Of a stretch of DNA of 64,000 nucleotides, positions 25,301 to 38,161 are shown in pieces. The stretch spans positions 14,847,128 through 14,911,127 of the forward strand of contig NC_089318.1 in assembly GCF_036669915.1 (NCBI RefSeq). The letters are read 5' to 3'. This stretch comes from Pocillopora verrucosa (taxonomy: Eukaryota; Cnidaria; Anthozoa; Scleractinia; Pocilloporidae). Position 1 is the first letter of the stretch, and each line of letters starts with the position of its first letter. The notes beneath the pieces are model-generated. The model ran no database searches, had not been told where the DNA came from, and saw only the letters and a program-made list of their open reading frames with translations. The position numbers were made by a program, and so were the translations under genes.

Positions 25301-28300
25301 ATTGTCTGTTTATTTGCTGGTTTGTCTTTACGTTTGTCTGTTATTCACCTGCAGAACCAAGAACCGCTAACTTGCATCCATGGGAGAAGCCTGGGTCTAG
25401 ACTTATAACATTCTTTCCTCTCAATGGTGGGGTAAGGAGGAGACGATACAAGTTCATCACAAATATATCGACACTCTCCTTTTCAGCCCGTTTTGTTAAA
25501 GATACTCTTCCAAGGAAATAATGAAAAAAAAAACAGTCAAATTTAAATTCAAATTCAAATCATCATATTCCACATCTTTGGGGAGGAAAATACCTTATTA
25601 GACTTATGATAATTCACATTGTAAAGAAACGAACTTCCTCAAACGTGGAACACGTGACCTAACCACAATTACTTTTCATGTAATATTATAATGCACCTGA
25701 TTGGTTGAGAGTGTTGTTAACAGTTTCTGAACCAATTAGTAAAGGAAGCAAACAACGCCAACGTTATCATGAATTAAATTCGACACTCATCATACTTGTT
25801 TCGCACTAAAAGCTATCACTGGTACTAGGAATCTTGATTATCATACCAAACTCAAACAGGCAGTAAACTGTGTAGCAGTATAAAGGGGTAAGTTTCTAAA
25901 GAAACTGTGTTGCTGCGTCGGTGGGATAGTATAGCAGGTAATTTAGTGTTAACAACTGGGTTGAAAACGTAAATTAGCCACCGTAAAGGGTAAAAAAGCT
26001 GACGTTTCGAGCGTTAGCCCTTCGTCAGAGCGATTAGAGGAATTGTGGGTTGTGTGTGGATTTATATGCAGAAAGTGGGGCTACACCATTGGTGGGAATA
26101 TGGTAACGAGAAACAGGAATAAATTAGTTGAATGAAAAGCGCTCGTTGATTCCGTGGGGATTAAGGGTGCCGATTTGGAATATAAATTTTTGTTCTAGTG
26201 TTTTACGGCTTTCCGAACTGCCTAGATGTAAGGAAAGGCCGCAAACTGCCATATGCTGTTTAGAATGATTAAGAAGATTAAAGTGTCTAGCGACTGGTTT
26301 GGATGCGTCCTTGTCATTTCTTTCCACATCGCGAAGGTGTTCTCGGAATCGGTCACCCAGTCGTCTTCCTGTTTCGCCGATGTATAACTTATTGCAATAA
26401 GTGCAAGTTATGCAGTAAATAACATTGGCGGAGGTACACGTAAAGTGATCAATGATCTTAATGGATCTTTTAGGTCCCGATATTTTCTCTACGTTGTGAA
26501 TGAAAGGACAAGTTTTGCATCGTGAGCGAGCGCATTTAAAAGTTCCAGATTGGTCATTGGTTTGAAATGAGCTCCTGACTAAAAAGTTGCCTATGTTTTT
26601 GTCACGTTTGAATGAAATAAGCGGGGGTTGCGAAAAGATAGTGCCAGTCTCTGAATCGTTTTGGAGTAATTTAAAATTTTTAAGAATGATAGATTTAACT
26701 GCGTGGTTGTGAGGGTGAAATGTAAGAGTAAATGGAATGCGGTCAGTGTTTTCCTTCTCGGCCGTTTGTAGTGCTGCCTGTCGATCGATTTGTTGGGCAC
26801 GGTGGTAGCCCGCTTGAACGACAGAAACAGGATAGCCACGTTTATCGAAAAACTGGCACATTGCCTCTGATTTTTCGGAAAAATCAGAGTCGTCACTACG
26901 TAAACGACGAAGTCTGAGAAACTGTGAAAAAGGTATGGAGTTCTTGACGTGTAATGGATGTGAGGATGAATACAAAAAGTAACTATGCGAATCTGTAGGT
27001 TTGTAGTAAACACTAGTACATAAGCCGTTGCCTTCAATTGAAATTTTGATGTCTAGAAATGCCAAAGAAGTGTCGGAAATTTTTCCAGGTATATTAGAGA
27101 GCCGGATGAAAGGAATTGACGGCGGTTATAAATTGAGTGAGGTCCTCTTTGGTAGAGGAGGTAGCGCCGATGCAATCGTCAATGTAGCGGCCGTAGAGTT
27201 CAGGTTTTGGGCCGTGGTATTGGCTAAAAAATTGATGTTCGATAAAACCTACAAAAAGATTGGCATAGCTGGGTCCCATTTTAGTACTCATGGCCACGTC
27301 ATTAGTTTGTTTGTAGTAGTTACCACCGAATGAAAAGCAATTGAGTGTGAGTACTAGTTCGGCCAGACGGAGTAGTATTTCGGAGCTAGGTTCCCGACGA
27401 TGGGTCGACCTGGGTTGTTAGGTTTGTGGATTTTAGGTACTACAGATTACTACTAACTAATTTATTCCTGTTTTCTCGTCACCATATTCCCACCAATGGC
27501 GTAGCCCCACTTTCTGCATATAAATCCACACACAACCCACAATTCCTCTAATCGCTCTGACGAAGGGCTAACGCTCGAAACGTCAGCTTTTTTACCCTTT
27601 ACGATGGCTAATTTACGTTTTCAACCCAGTTGTTAACACTAAATTACCTGTGTAGCAGTATACAGTGTAGCAGTATACTGTGCAGCATCACCTGGTTTGC
27701 CTGATGATCTTTGGTTGGATGAGTCTTTTGTAAGCATCAAGCACCGCACTTTTGGATAATTTCTTTATCTGCGCTGATAAATCATTAAAACAGTACATTA
27801 TAAAATGAAATAACAATTTTAATGTTTATTCTTGAGATTCTATGAAGCGCAACTATTGAAAATATCCAGAACCTTACTAATGATTCGAAATTAAACAACT
27901 TTAAAATGACAGTTCAAAAATGAAATGAAACAAATAAAATATAGTGTCTATGACGCATTTTGACGTCTTTAAAACATGTAGAGTTATACGAGGATTTCCA
28001 CCCCTGAGAAAAGCCGTCAGAACACACTCCAAAAATATATAACTTTTCACATGATTGATATCATCAATCAGCTACTGACACGTCACTCGCCTTTCGCGCC
28101 ACTCTGTCGTGTTGATGAATTAACGGCGAAGCCCTCATCATACTCAATCCAAGGTTGTTTGTCGAATTTTCTTAGATTATGGCTGCTAACTCATTGAAAA
28201 TTCGTATGACTTACAGACATGACATTTAAAATTCCCAGGAAAACAAAATAAGGAAGAGAAAAAAACCGAAAGTTGCGCACTCAGTGGCTTTGGTAATCGC

Positions 28301-31300
28301 ATTTCTCGCGGCTGAGAAGGAAAATCGATAGCTGAAAGATTTGCCACAGGCCGATTTTGCCGTTTACCTGAAAAGATTAGATCTATCGGTAAGAAAAAAG
28401 TCAACAACTGAGAATTTTGTCAATTGAAAGTTGTGCCCATTGTTTGTTTTTGTAAAAATTAAACGCATTTTTTCATCTTGAGCCTAAGCGCCGCTTGAAT
28501 CAGGAGATCGTGGATCCTTTTTTACATTCATTCGACTTTTCTTGTCAGTAAAGGGCTGTTGTGTTTATAGAATAGCCAAACAAAAATATATGTTTGCTTA
28601 TAGGCATGTAGTTTTTCTTCTCGAGTTCGAGTGAGCCATCGAGTTGAAGACTCGAAGAGAAATTGCATATCTACGTGTGCCTATGTATTATTCTCTACAT
28701 ATCTAATTTTAAGATTTTTTTTTAAGCCATTTTACAAAAATTGATATACTGCACCAGATGCATTGGAGGGCATCCACTTTTCCAGAAGAGCAGTACGAAA
28801 TTCTGACTCGACATTTTTGGGAATCTCACGTTTAACGTTGAGAATCTTGTTCTGTTCTCCTCTATTTAAAGCGAGCACCTATAGAAAGAGGCGGAACAAA
28901 ACGTGAGAAATAAAACACACTTAATGGCTAGTTTTCGCTAAGGACGGAGTCGCAGTCAATCAGAAGAGCACGGTAATACGAAAGAGTGAAATCAAACCCA
29001 AAAATTTGGATGCCGCATACGACCCCGTTGCCTACTCTCTAGTGCAAACTGTATTGACTGAGTCGAAAGCGAAAGGCCACAAAAATGTTATTGTGATTGG
29101 TTGGTTCTCCTTAAAAGCGTCGGAGTCATAAACGGAAGGGGAAACAAATTACACGATTCTGATTCTTTCGACCCTGATTCCATCGAGCTTATGACTCTGC
29201 CTACAACTCCGATTTTCGAGTTTTCACTGAATCGGACGCGCTCTTACGACTTCGAATACGACGCAGACTCCATCGCCTGAGAAAGCCAGCCTTAACTTAA
29301 CATAACGCCAAATTGTGCCGCGCTGACTTTGCCACAGTTGCTGCATTGTACCAGAGGAAAGTGATTTCCATCCATGAAAAAGCTAAGTATGAAACTCCAT
29401 AAGAAAAAGTAGGTGCAATTGCGAGAAAGGTAACGAGAGGGGAAAGAAGAGGGTAGAATCTTTATCCATCATTTCAATTGTTTTTGTTTTTCATAAGATC
29501 ACCACGCCATTCATGAAAACTTAGTTCTTTTTTAAAAGTAGCAAAGATTGTTAGTTGTTTGTCGATATTAAGGCATGATAAAGAAAAACATATTACTTGA
29601 TGAGCCTTAAGTGAAGTCGCTGCCTTACGAAAACCATCGAACTTTTTGTATTTTTCTCTATTTTTGCCTGAACGACGCAAGGATGCTTCCACACGAACTG
29701 GGTTATTCTCCAACCTATCAAACACGATTAAAACAAGTAATAAGTCCTCCTATAGCAATCTCCTATTAAATACGGATAGTAATCTAGGATTTTATTGATT
29801 ACCTTGTACTTGACTTTGTGATTGAAAACTAGCACCACCCTACTGACCGATCAGATACAAGAATGGAGCACTTCTCGATTGAGTGTCGTAAAAAAAAAAA
29901 CCATAGACGCAAGGAAAGTATCACAACGAACGAATGAGAATTAAAACAACACTAAACTGACAGCTCAAAGCGCGGGAAAACGCGTGTGACAAAGTCGCAA
30001 TTGGTTTTGAATCTGATCGGTTGAGACTAAAACTTTAAGTTTTATTTTGAGTCCCTACAAGTTCACTGTGATACTTTTCTCTGCTCTCATTGGCAAATTT
30101 GTACAGATTGGAGTTGATACCTAATCACAACTTGATATGCTTGGTGTCAAGTACTTCCCTTGACTTATAAAAATCATAAACAGAACTATTTGAGACTTAC
30201 AATGCGTTAATGGAGTTTAAAGTTGCACTGTCTTTGGCAATGACATCTGCTAAAATATACTGAAGGCCAAGGGATACCTCACTCACAGTTCTGATTCCTG
30301 CAAACATTTTGTTTTAATATACCAATCATTAAATTCAATTAGTGAGCCAGTGACTTGAGTGTTTCAGCCACTAACCTGGCACTGAATAATCATTTTCAAT
30401 TTTAATTGCCAATGAGCAAACAAAACAAAAACCATCAGGGAAAACTTCATTGGTCACTTTCAGTTGTCAACTCAATATACAAGACAATAAGATGGAACTA
30501 GAACATCAAGAGTCATAAACGAAAAAGGTGGTCCAGGAATCAATTTTAGTATGATCTAAATTAAGAAGAGCCTGAAGGACTGACTTAACACTTTTCCTAA
30601 TCACTCTCTCTTATCATTACTTGCTGCATATAACCACATCCATGTTCACTCAGGGAACTAATTGCATCAATGGTTATGGGAATTTAGCAGTGGTTATTCC
30701 ACTGGTTGGTTCTACTAATCCACTGTTTTGAAGTTGAATTTGAATTTAGAAAGTAGGTTTTGGTGGAAGGAGGAGAACTGGAGTAGCCTCAGATGGACAC
30801 TCTGGGAAAGGACAAAAAGTAACACAACAAACAAAACCCACAAGGGATACAAGGCGTGAGAATCAGCAATGAAAGCCAAGCAATCTCACCTTTGCACCAT
30901 CCCTGCTCCTCATGCTACGTCTATATAAATTGTAGGCAAAGCAAATAAAGGAATGGTTTCTCTGTACCTTTTACACTTGGTTTAACTAGTTTTTCAAGCC
31001 GAACAGCCTCAGGATTCTTCAGCAAGAGCTCAGCAGGTTCACCAAGGCCCAGCTGACGTGATCTCTCAGCATGTGTTCCCTTCTGACTTTGCTTATATGG
31101 TGCATACTAGCCAATTGGAGGAAATAAAGACACAAAATAATAAGTTTAATTTGTTTTTCCTGAAGCATTTCAACTGGCCACAAAAGTCAAGTACTTGAAT
31201 CTGATTGGCTGATGGCACACTTGTAAAAGGTCCAATTTTTACAGTACAGACCATGTTCCAGAATTTTTTTATCTTTCACTCATAGAAAAAAGCGAATCAA

Positions 31301-33672
31301 CTGAAAAAAATTAATAATAACTTACTCTGCCGTCTGGGTTGGTCCATATGGTAGAAAAGTGTGCCCCTGGTCTTAAATACAACCCTCAGTCTTCAGCCTT
31401 AGAACCATACTCAAGACCTCAGGACAGTTTTGTTCCCATATGGACCTCCCCATTGGTAAATGAATATATGTACTGTGACATGCAAAAGCCAGTGCCTAAG
31501 AAATCCTCAGTTCTTAGCAGATTTATTTAATTCAATCAACAAAAAACTTCATATCTTTCTTTTAAAAAGCACTCTGCCAAACTTGTGCTCTTCCCAGTTG
31601 AAATTTCTTATTTTGCATATATCACTTCCTCTGAAACAGTGACAAAACAAGGGGCATCCATTTTAAAATTTAGCGCCCCTGCTACAATCACCTCAGGTGA
31701 AGTGATTAAAGTAAAAAATGGCAGAAAAACAGAGTATGCGCAGTTCCCCAATTACATGAGCAATTATAATAAATAAAATTAAAAGAAATGAGTTCAAAAT
31801 TAAAATATCCTACATCCTTTTATGGTGAAGCACTCTGTATCAAGCGATGTACTATATGATAGGTCAATGAACCACTTTCTTATCTTTTACTTTATATTAG
31901 CAACAATAGCATGTCATCCATTATACCCCTGTTTCCATATAAGAAAATGTGCAGCCTAAAGTTTGACAATGGATAGTTATGTCTAATATGAAGCCTTGAT
32001 TAATAATTCGATCTTAGTATTTTCAGCAGCAAAATTGTAGCTTCTCACTGAATAACAAGAAATCATTCCAGATTGTACACTGAATGGATGTACCTTTTGA
32101 TCCATTGAAATAAATCACAAAGGTTACTGAACCTTAGAATGGACTAAAATTTCTGTATTGTAACCACTCCCATTCTCTTTTGCCTGTCTGCACAAAGTCC
32201 TCTATGCCTTTGAATATTAAGTGGTCTCTGTCCCTTCTCTCTTTACCCTGCACTCCCAGACATGATTTACATTTGAATTCTCCCTATAACATCACACATT
32301 ATCCCACAAACAGGTAATGAGAGTACTCAAACTCATCAGCAGGTTCCTATCGGGATTTAACACAAGAATCTTGTGACTAATTTACATGGAAATGTGTTAA
32401 CAATAAGGAGCTAGAGGGGAGAATAAACAATCATATCTTAAAGAGTTAACCCTTTAACTCCAAAGATCTCATTAGTAATTCTCCTTACTGTCTGCCAAAG
32501 AATTCTAATTATGTTAGTTTGGAGAATTTGATAGTGGATCAATTAGTAATTCCACAATTGATATTTTTCTTGATTCTCATCACTTGTCTATATGATATTG
32601 TAGAGGTATAGTAGGGAGAAATTCTGTTGTGGTCAGTCACCAGAGTTAAAGGGTTAACTAACAACACAAAAATGCTGGCTCATTGTAAAGTTTTGATAAC
32701 TTATGTGGTCAAGTTTAATTACCACTTCATCCACTTCTTCCATGGTAACAGCATTGTCAAGAGACCTCTTGATGTCTGGTGTAAGTTTGTTACCGATCTT
32801 CTTCATAACTGACTTAGCATGCTCCCTGATGGATCTGCAAATTAATTTGATCCAGTCACCTGGTGTTAAAATTAAAAGCTTGTGCAAGAAGTTGAACAAC
32901 TGACATGACTAAACCAAAAGCAGAAATTGATGGGCTGACATCCCAGATTTACATTTAGGTCAAACTTTCAGCAGGATCATGCCTCACAATAAGGTCATGA
33001 GGATTAAGAACATGATCAATTACTAAAAAGTTCTTTATTTTAAAAAAAAGTATTCTTGTTGACACTTGTCAGCATCCTAAGCAGTGCATTGGGAACACTG
33101 TGGAGAATATGTTCATACTTATGTTTAGGCGTGGAGGGTTAATAAAGCTTGCAGCATACCATGCCCTGATCAAAAACTATTGCACTCTTCATAGGTGGGG
33201 GTTTTATTCCAGACCCAATCCTTGCACCACCCCCCCCCCCCCCTTCCCACCCTTTCCTCCCACTTCCCACTCCCCAGCCCTTCGAGACGTTCTGCACCAC
33301 GTGGACTTATGCAAGACTGCTGTGTGACTACTCTCGTATGGTGAAGCCAAAACGCAAACAAAAAAGCTAAATTAAGATATTCACTTACTTAGACAGTTCA
33401 TATTGCGCTTTTATTTGCCTCAGTATAGTAGGATCCAGTCCTCCTGTTTCTTCTTTGCGATATCGAGCTATGAATGGTACTGTGTTGTCACTATCGAGTA
33501 AACTAATTACTCTGCCAATGGTATTCACATCCAGTTGCAGGTTCTCTGCTAACACTGAAGCAGCTGTTCTGGATTTAAGGAGACTTTCATTGGCCATTAT
33601 GGATGTTTGCTTCTCTCTGCCCATCGTGTTTTCTCTCCGCTTCTTTTCAGTTCCCTTTAATTTTGCCGCCAT
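19337..33672 (-). CDS. SRBD1: SRBD1: Tex-family S1 RNA-binding domain protein
   Basis: Sixteen exons in minus order: 33672-33389, 32834-32723, 31106-30968, 30297-30201, 29714-29597, 28878-28750, 27768-27692, 25506-25349, 24866-24770, 24348-24241, 23780-23689, 23411-23329, 23179-23073, 23003-22614, 22199-22114, 19644-19337. All phases agree and give 794 codons plus stop. Domains: Tex-like N-terminus ([14 protein letters not shown], residues about 70-85), a YAPYK helical region, VLALNRGE, a YqgF-like RNase H fold (about 330-440; [28 protein letters not shown]), [15 protein letters not shown], helix-hairpin-helix motifs (about 500-580; [15 protein letters not shown]), a lysine/arginine-rich insert, and a C-terminal S1 domain (about 705-780; [19 protein letters not shown]). 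The family binds nucleic acid; the cellular role in animals is poorly defined. The human protein is somewhat longer. The start is the ATG at 33672, in a GCCGCC-like context. Confidence 0.93.
19853..19968. repeat. Partial MITE, TTAACCCTTT family
   Basis: Begins CTAACCCTTTCACTACCAAG and continues with 'agatctcactaataatta', as in the longer copies at 24527 and 32445. It is truncated on the right and lies in an SRBD1 intron region. Confidence 0.5.
19974..21060 (+). repeat. Dispersed repeat related to 54034-54630
   Basis: About 19974-20240 resembles the reverse complement of about 54170-54630 (shared GGTTGAAAGAGCGTGCT and the 'acacagctaacac' block). About 20868-20990 resembles 54034-54150 in the same orientation. 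The outer part contains inverted 'tgttctgttttgttg' strings at 20928 and 21030. No coding capacity is seen. Element class unknown. Confidence 0.5.
23858..24067. repeat. MITE, TTAACCCTTT/AAAGGGTTAA family
   Basis: About 210 bp, beginning aaaccctttagctccc and ending gggagttaaagggtt, so its ends are inverted repeats. Internal text matches the copies at 24527 and 32445. It lies in an SRBD1 intron. Confidence 0.65.
24527..24716. repeat. MITE, TTAACCCTTT family, second copy
   Basis: Starts TTAACCCTTTCACTCTCAG; the internal 'catcacttgcttgcttgatattgtaag' region matches its neighbours. The right inverted end is decayed. Confidence 0.55.
26001..26028 (-). ncRNA. Hammerhead-ribozyme-like motif, left repeat
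   Basis: Same core as at 18612-18639, on the element's coding strand. Here three stem I pairs (GCT with AGC) surround the core. Stem III is minimal (AC with GT). One extra A stands between CTGACGA and stem II. Confidence 0.6.
26124..27065 (-). pseudogene. Penelope-like GIY-YIG endonuclease fragment
   Basis: The open frame of 313 codons starts in the RT-to-endonuclease linker ([12 protein letters not shown]). It holds a cysteine pair region ([11 protein letters not shown]), then [20 protein letters not shown], the GIY-YIG core with its downstream arginine, then RFREHLRDV. It ends just before the element's inverted repeat. The endonuclease half looks intact, but the upstream polymerase is not, so the element cannot be autonomous. 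Confidence 0.85.
27094..27420 (-). pseudogene. Penelope-like reverse transcriptase fragment
   Basis: Pieces of the RT palm are recognisable: a [13 protein letters not shown] motif near 27400, a deletion, then [16 protein letters not shown] and [10 protein letters not shown]. After FHPAL a stop codon and a 1-bp shift in an A-run separate it from the endonuclease frame at 27065. Only the C-terminal part of the polymerase is present. Confidence 0.8.
27557..27584 (+). ncRNA. Hammerhead-ribozyme-like motif, right repeat
   Basis: CTGACGA 27557-27563, stem II 65-68 with 73-76 (loop TAAC), GAAA 27577-27580, GTC ending at 27584, the predicted cleavage position. Stem I: GCT 27554-27556 with AGC 27585-27587 (approximate ends). 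It lies antisense to the element's genes. Confidence 0.6.
28925..29290. repeat. Candidate MITE with TTAA ends in an SRBD1 intron
   Basis: About 365 bp whose ends form an imperfect inverted repeat of about 30 bp (TTAATGGCTAGTTTTCGCTA on the left; the reverse complement of the right end begins TTAAGGCTGGCTTTCTCAGG), both converging on GGAGTC. Both borders carry TTAA. The interior has no coding potential. A TTAA-targeting cut-and-paste family is possible. Confidence 0.5.
32296..32446. repeat. MITE-like copy next to the 32445 element
   Basis: The 'aatgagagtactcaaactcatc' to 'ggggagaataaacaatc' region matches the interiors at 59064 and 57217. It abuts the next copy and lacks a clear left end. Confidence 0.45.
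32445..32658. repeat. MITE, TTAACCCTTT family, full-length
   Basis: Best copy: starts GTTAACCCTTTAACTCC and ends AGAGTTAAAGGGTTAAC, about 214 bp with good inverted ends. It lies in an SRBD1 intron. Confidence 0.7.
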
Positions 33673-35182
33673 GGTCAGTGATTGCACAGCGGTTGTACAT
33701 TCGGCTCAGAAAGCAGAATTGTTGTCATGCAAGACCACAAGTTATGTCTTCTACACTGGTTCGTGCTCAGCGCTTTTTATCCTTTCTTTCTTTCTTTTCT
33801 TTTCTTTTTTCTTTTTTTTTTTTTTTTTAATTAAAAAAGTATTCAAACAAAAATGACAAACAAAACAAACGGTAGAATTCTACATCAAATAAAGAGCAGA
33901 GGAAATGTAACATGGCATAACTGAGCTTAGGAACTGCTGTTAAACAGGCTGATTTTCCAACAAAATTTATAGTAGCGGCAGTGTCCCTTCACTTTCGACA
34001 AATATAGTTGCCAATTAACTTCAGCAATTAATATTTTGATCAGTTTCCTTCTATTTTCATCTCTAGTTTTGAAAATTATGATTTCTGTCCGTGTGAAATA
34101 AAAGAAAAAAGCCGTAGCGACACAACGAAAGTCGACAAAATAGAGTTAAAACGGCCGGGAGTAACAAGGCGGCTACGGACTAAAGGTAGGGAGAGTTAAC
34201 ACGTTCTAATTCTTGATTTTACTATCATTTTCAGTTTTACTTTCTTTTTTTTCTTATTATATTATTGCTATTACTACTATTATTATTTTTAATTCTTTTT
34301 TTTAAGTCGTCATACTACAGAGAAGCTTCGGCAGCATACCGACTCCAGATACGCCTTTAGACTTTTTTCGTTTGCAGCAAAGATCAATTTTCGCTAAATC
34401 ACAGTCAAAGAGTGTCAAAGTCTACTGTGTCACTAACTCATCTCAAGGAATAGAGGAAAATGCTTCGGTTTAATAGGGCATAAAACCTTTATACAGGGCG
34501 TATTTTTTTTTTCATACACTCGGTTCTATTTCTACACGAGGTGGAGAGTAGTGCATCCTCAGAGACTCAAAGGTTGTTCGTCGATTTCTAGTCAGCCCAA
34601 ACTGAGTTTGAGTTGATTCTGCTTACAAATTTGGAGGCTTCTCAAGTGAGTTTTGAACATCGACTTAAATGAGGAGAAATTAAGAATTGTGCCACCACAT
34701 TTCAGTGTCTAAGAAGTATAATATAAAACGATATATTGATAATACAATGTATTTATTAGACAGAGTTCAAGAAAACAATCTTTTAGGGGTAGAAAATCAA
34801 AAGTCTCAAAATGGTAGAACATCAGCAGAAGTGACGTGTAGTATGAATAAATTCCTTTTCTAGAAATTAGCATATAAAAAACATAAAAATGTAGTTTAAT
34901 TAAAATGATATATCAAAAGCTCAAGAATATCATCAATGTTAACCTAACCTATAAATCGATCTATCCGTTTATAGTCTGTTGCTTTGATTTTATCACTCAT
35001 TCATTTTTTTTTCTTTCTTTTCCTAGTGTCAAATAAATAAATATCGATACATCATGGTGTAAAAAGCAAAAATTTTGCAGTGCTAAAATGTAAAATGTTC
35101 CTCTAGTTAAGAAAGGCGTGACAGTTAACAAAATCTTATTGGGCTCTTCATGTTGTCTATCACCCATGACCTAACAATGCAA
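33673..35182. other. Region between SRBD1 and ARF
   Basis: The SRBD1 promoter should lie just right of 33672. The rest shows a long CT/T-rich run (33780-33827) and a TTA-rich run near 34255. No gene seen. Confidence 0.45.
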
Positions 35183-36022
<840 letters not shown>

Positions 36023-36178
36023 ATGGCAGTCCAAGGCTAAGAGCAACGAGATTTGCGAACTAGACTATCCGAAAAAGTCACAAAAGCGATGGAATCGACC
36101 CACAAAGCTACGGAAAAAGTTGAAGAAGTATTCAGGTTCCTTTTGGGGACTCCATTGGATGACGTGAAGTGGAAGAAG
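36023..36178 (+). pseudogene. Dead C1D first exon
   Basis: Aligns with C1D exon 1 (38388-38534): ATGGC start, GAAAAAGTTGAAGAAG against GGAAAAGTTGATGAT, and ACTCCATTGGATGACGTGAAG against ACTTCAGTCGATGACCTTAAG. It has a TAA after five codons (36038-36040) and no GT donor at the end. No further C1D exons follow before the ARF pseudogene. Confidence 0.75.
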
Positions 36179-37599
36179 ATTTCAAAATCGTTTTGGTTTC
36201 TTACGAGCTGTAATGGTATATTTTTCTTAGTGCGATCGAAATGCGTTTCTTAATCTTTAAGAATTTAACGGAGGGTCCTCTGACTGCTGTGCTTGATCGT
36301 AACTTTTTTTTGTTTATTCTTTAGATTAATTTAACTAGGACATTTGGAATGAATGGATAGCGGTCGTGTCAAGTCAGCCGCGATCTTTCACAATGTTAGA
36401 GTTGTTGAACGAAATGTTTATGGTCTAGCAAACAAAACAAAAAAGATGACACATTCCCTCGAATACCTCTTGGAATTTAAATCGGTTAAAAAAAAATCTT
36501 TGCTTTCATCGACTGTATAGATTGATCGGATTGATGTGTCCGAAAAAAAAAACACATTAATCCCGATAACACATTTCAATCAACTCATCATTCAGTGTAT
36601 TTCACTCTGTTTATGGCTGCCTTACTCGATAGAAAATTAATCTATGTATTGTTACACTTATAAATATTTCCTTGTGCCTTTTCATTCTAGGTCCAGATAA
36701 TTCCTTCAATTCAAAGATACTAAATAGAGTTGTACATACTTTAATTGTTTTTCATTGGTGCCATGCATCAAATTTTCTTTTCAAAGAGTCTTAGGAGAGT
36801 AACAATGGAATAGATGTGCTTTCAGATATAAACATGTTTTGAACCAATTCTGGTTCAAAGAATTACTTAAAAACACATCAAAGGCAATAAGTGTCAATTA
36901 ATGAATTAAATAAAATGAAGGTAAGAGTACTGATAATAATAACAATAATGATGATGATAATATTAATAGTGATATTAATATTAATAATAAAGATAATAGT
37001 ATAAAAGATTGTGATGAGGAAAGGGCATGAATTCCATCTCAATATTGCATGGTTTTTCAAATTGTGTATAGTGAGCTGTATGAAAAGGATTCACGTTGAA
37101 GGATGTTTTTATGTTTTTTACTTTATTTATTTATTTTTTTATTCATTTTTTCCACATTGCTTGTCTTTTTTCGCAATTTGCCTTTTATTTCTCCATCTAT
37201 TTACTCTTTTGTAGAGTCTGAAGTCTGAAAATAATTAAACTGAAAGGTAATCTAAAATTGGTTACTTTCTTAGTATTTTAGTGTTATTTTTATTTATTAA
37301 TTTTTTTTTTCAACAAAAATTTAACCCCAAAAAATGAGAGCAGACTGTTTGGAATTCCAACCAATCAACCATCCTTTTCAGCTCATTTAAGTCTTGTTGG
37401 AAAAATATGCTGTGATGCTTCAGACTTTTAATTTAAAGTTATTTTGCCATAGTCTTTGATGTTTGCCAATATTTCAGTGCATTTTATTTGGAAATGATCA
37501 GAGTTTACTTGCACACCTCATAGGCAGGAAAAAAACTAATTGTCTCTTACATGAGAATTATAGAAATTACATTTGCTGTGATTTCAATAACTGTATTTG
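36179..37599. other. Intergenic, simple-sequence-rich
   Basis: No gene seen. ATT/AAT-type microsatellite-like sequence at about 36930-37000 and T-rich DNA at 37120-37200. Confidence 0.4.
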
Positions 37600-38161
37600 A
37601 AAACTCATTACCCATAAGTGATACAGTTAAATTCTCTTGAGTTTCTCCGATCATATCCCTGATTCTGCACATAGCTTCCTTGATACACTTGCTAGTTATG
37701 GCAGATGCCTCTTGGACGTGCCAGGAGTTTGCTTTGTGCTGATAAAGACAGCTCCTGCACCAATTCCTGTGACTCAAGCATATGAGGAAGGTCTGGCCTG
37801 TCACTTATAATGATCAAGGGTAATCCCCATGCCTCAGGAGTTTCAAGGATGCTAAAAAGCTCTTTCCTTGCCTCACTGATTCTTCCTTCGTTTTATCCAC
37901 AACAAATATCAAACCCTGGATATTCGCTAAATAATGCTGCCAGAGAAGTCTTAAGATCTCCTTTTCACCGACATCCCTTAATATGATAGTGACCCCTTTA
38001 CAAGGTCAAACGGTGTCTGCGTTAAATACATAGGTAGGAATCGTTTCCACAGACTTCTTTATCATGAGGTTGCTGAATATCGTGGTCTTTCCGGCTGAAT
38101 CCAGTCCGAGCATAACAATGCAGGGGACAAGATTTGCAAGAGAGCTTTGATACATTCCCAT
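37600..38161 (-). pseudogene. Dead ARF paralogue
   Basis: From a start-like ATG at 38161 the minus strand shows MLGLDSAGKTTIF (P-loop), ETIPTYVFNADTV then a stop, PCKGVTIILRDVG (switch 2 damaged: GE in place of GGQ), LLWQHYLANIQGLIFVVD, then frame loss, and a last open piece with HKANSWHVQEAS and KEAMCRIRDMIGE. NKQD has become a different string. It is intronless like the intact ARF, so the duplication came after loss of introns. Confidence 0.88.

Larger units (their letters stand above)
25883..27650 (-). mobile_element. Dead Penelope-like retroelement in an SRBD1 intron
   Basis: The coding strand is minus, the same as SRBD1. It contains a degraded reverse transcriptase (YIDDCIG catalytic box) followed by a GIY-YIG endonuclease, the order that defines Penelope-like elements. 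Both ends carry a repeat of about 200 bp in inverted orientation (about 25935-26130 and 27440-27650), each with a hammerhead-like core. The left end has an extra segment beginning AAGGGGTAAG. Only about 1.77 kb remain, so most of the reverse transcriptase is lost. The right end lies about 40 bp from the splice donor of SRBD1 exon 27768-27692. Confidence 0.85.
25868..27662. repeat. Target-site duplication pair of the Penelope-like element
   Basis: CTGTGTAGCAGTATA occurs at 25868-25882 and again at 27648-27662, directly flanking the element. The first three bases overlap the element terminus CCTG, so the true duplication is 12-15 bp. Confidence 0.7.

Noticed and set aside
26591..27037. 148-codon minus-strand ORF as a separate gene
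   Set aside because: It is a shadow frame of the Penelope-like endonuclease ORF.
28186..28407. Open frame inside SRBD1 as an extra exon
   Set aside because: It adds nothing matching the family; the reading frame is complete from 28878-28750 to 27768-27692 without it.
32445..32658. CCCTTTAA ends as interstitial telomere repeats
   Set aside because: There is no TTAGGG tandem array; the strings occur once at each end of MITEs.
33100..33327. 75-codon ORF over the C run
   Set aside because: Low-complexity proline-rich translation of a C homopolymer in an intron; no domain.
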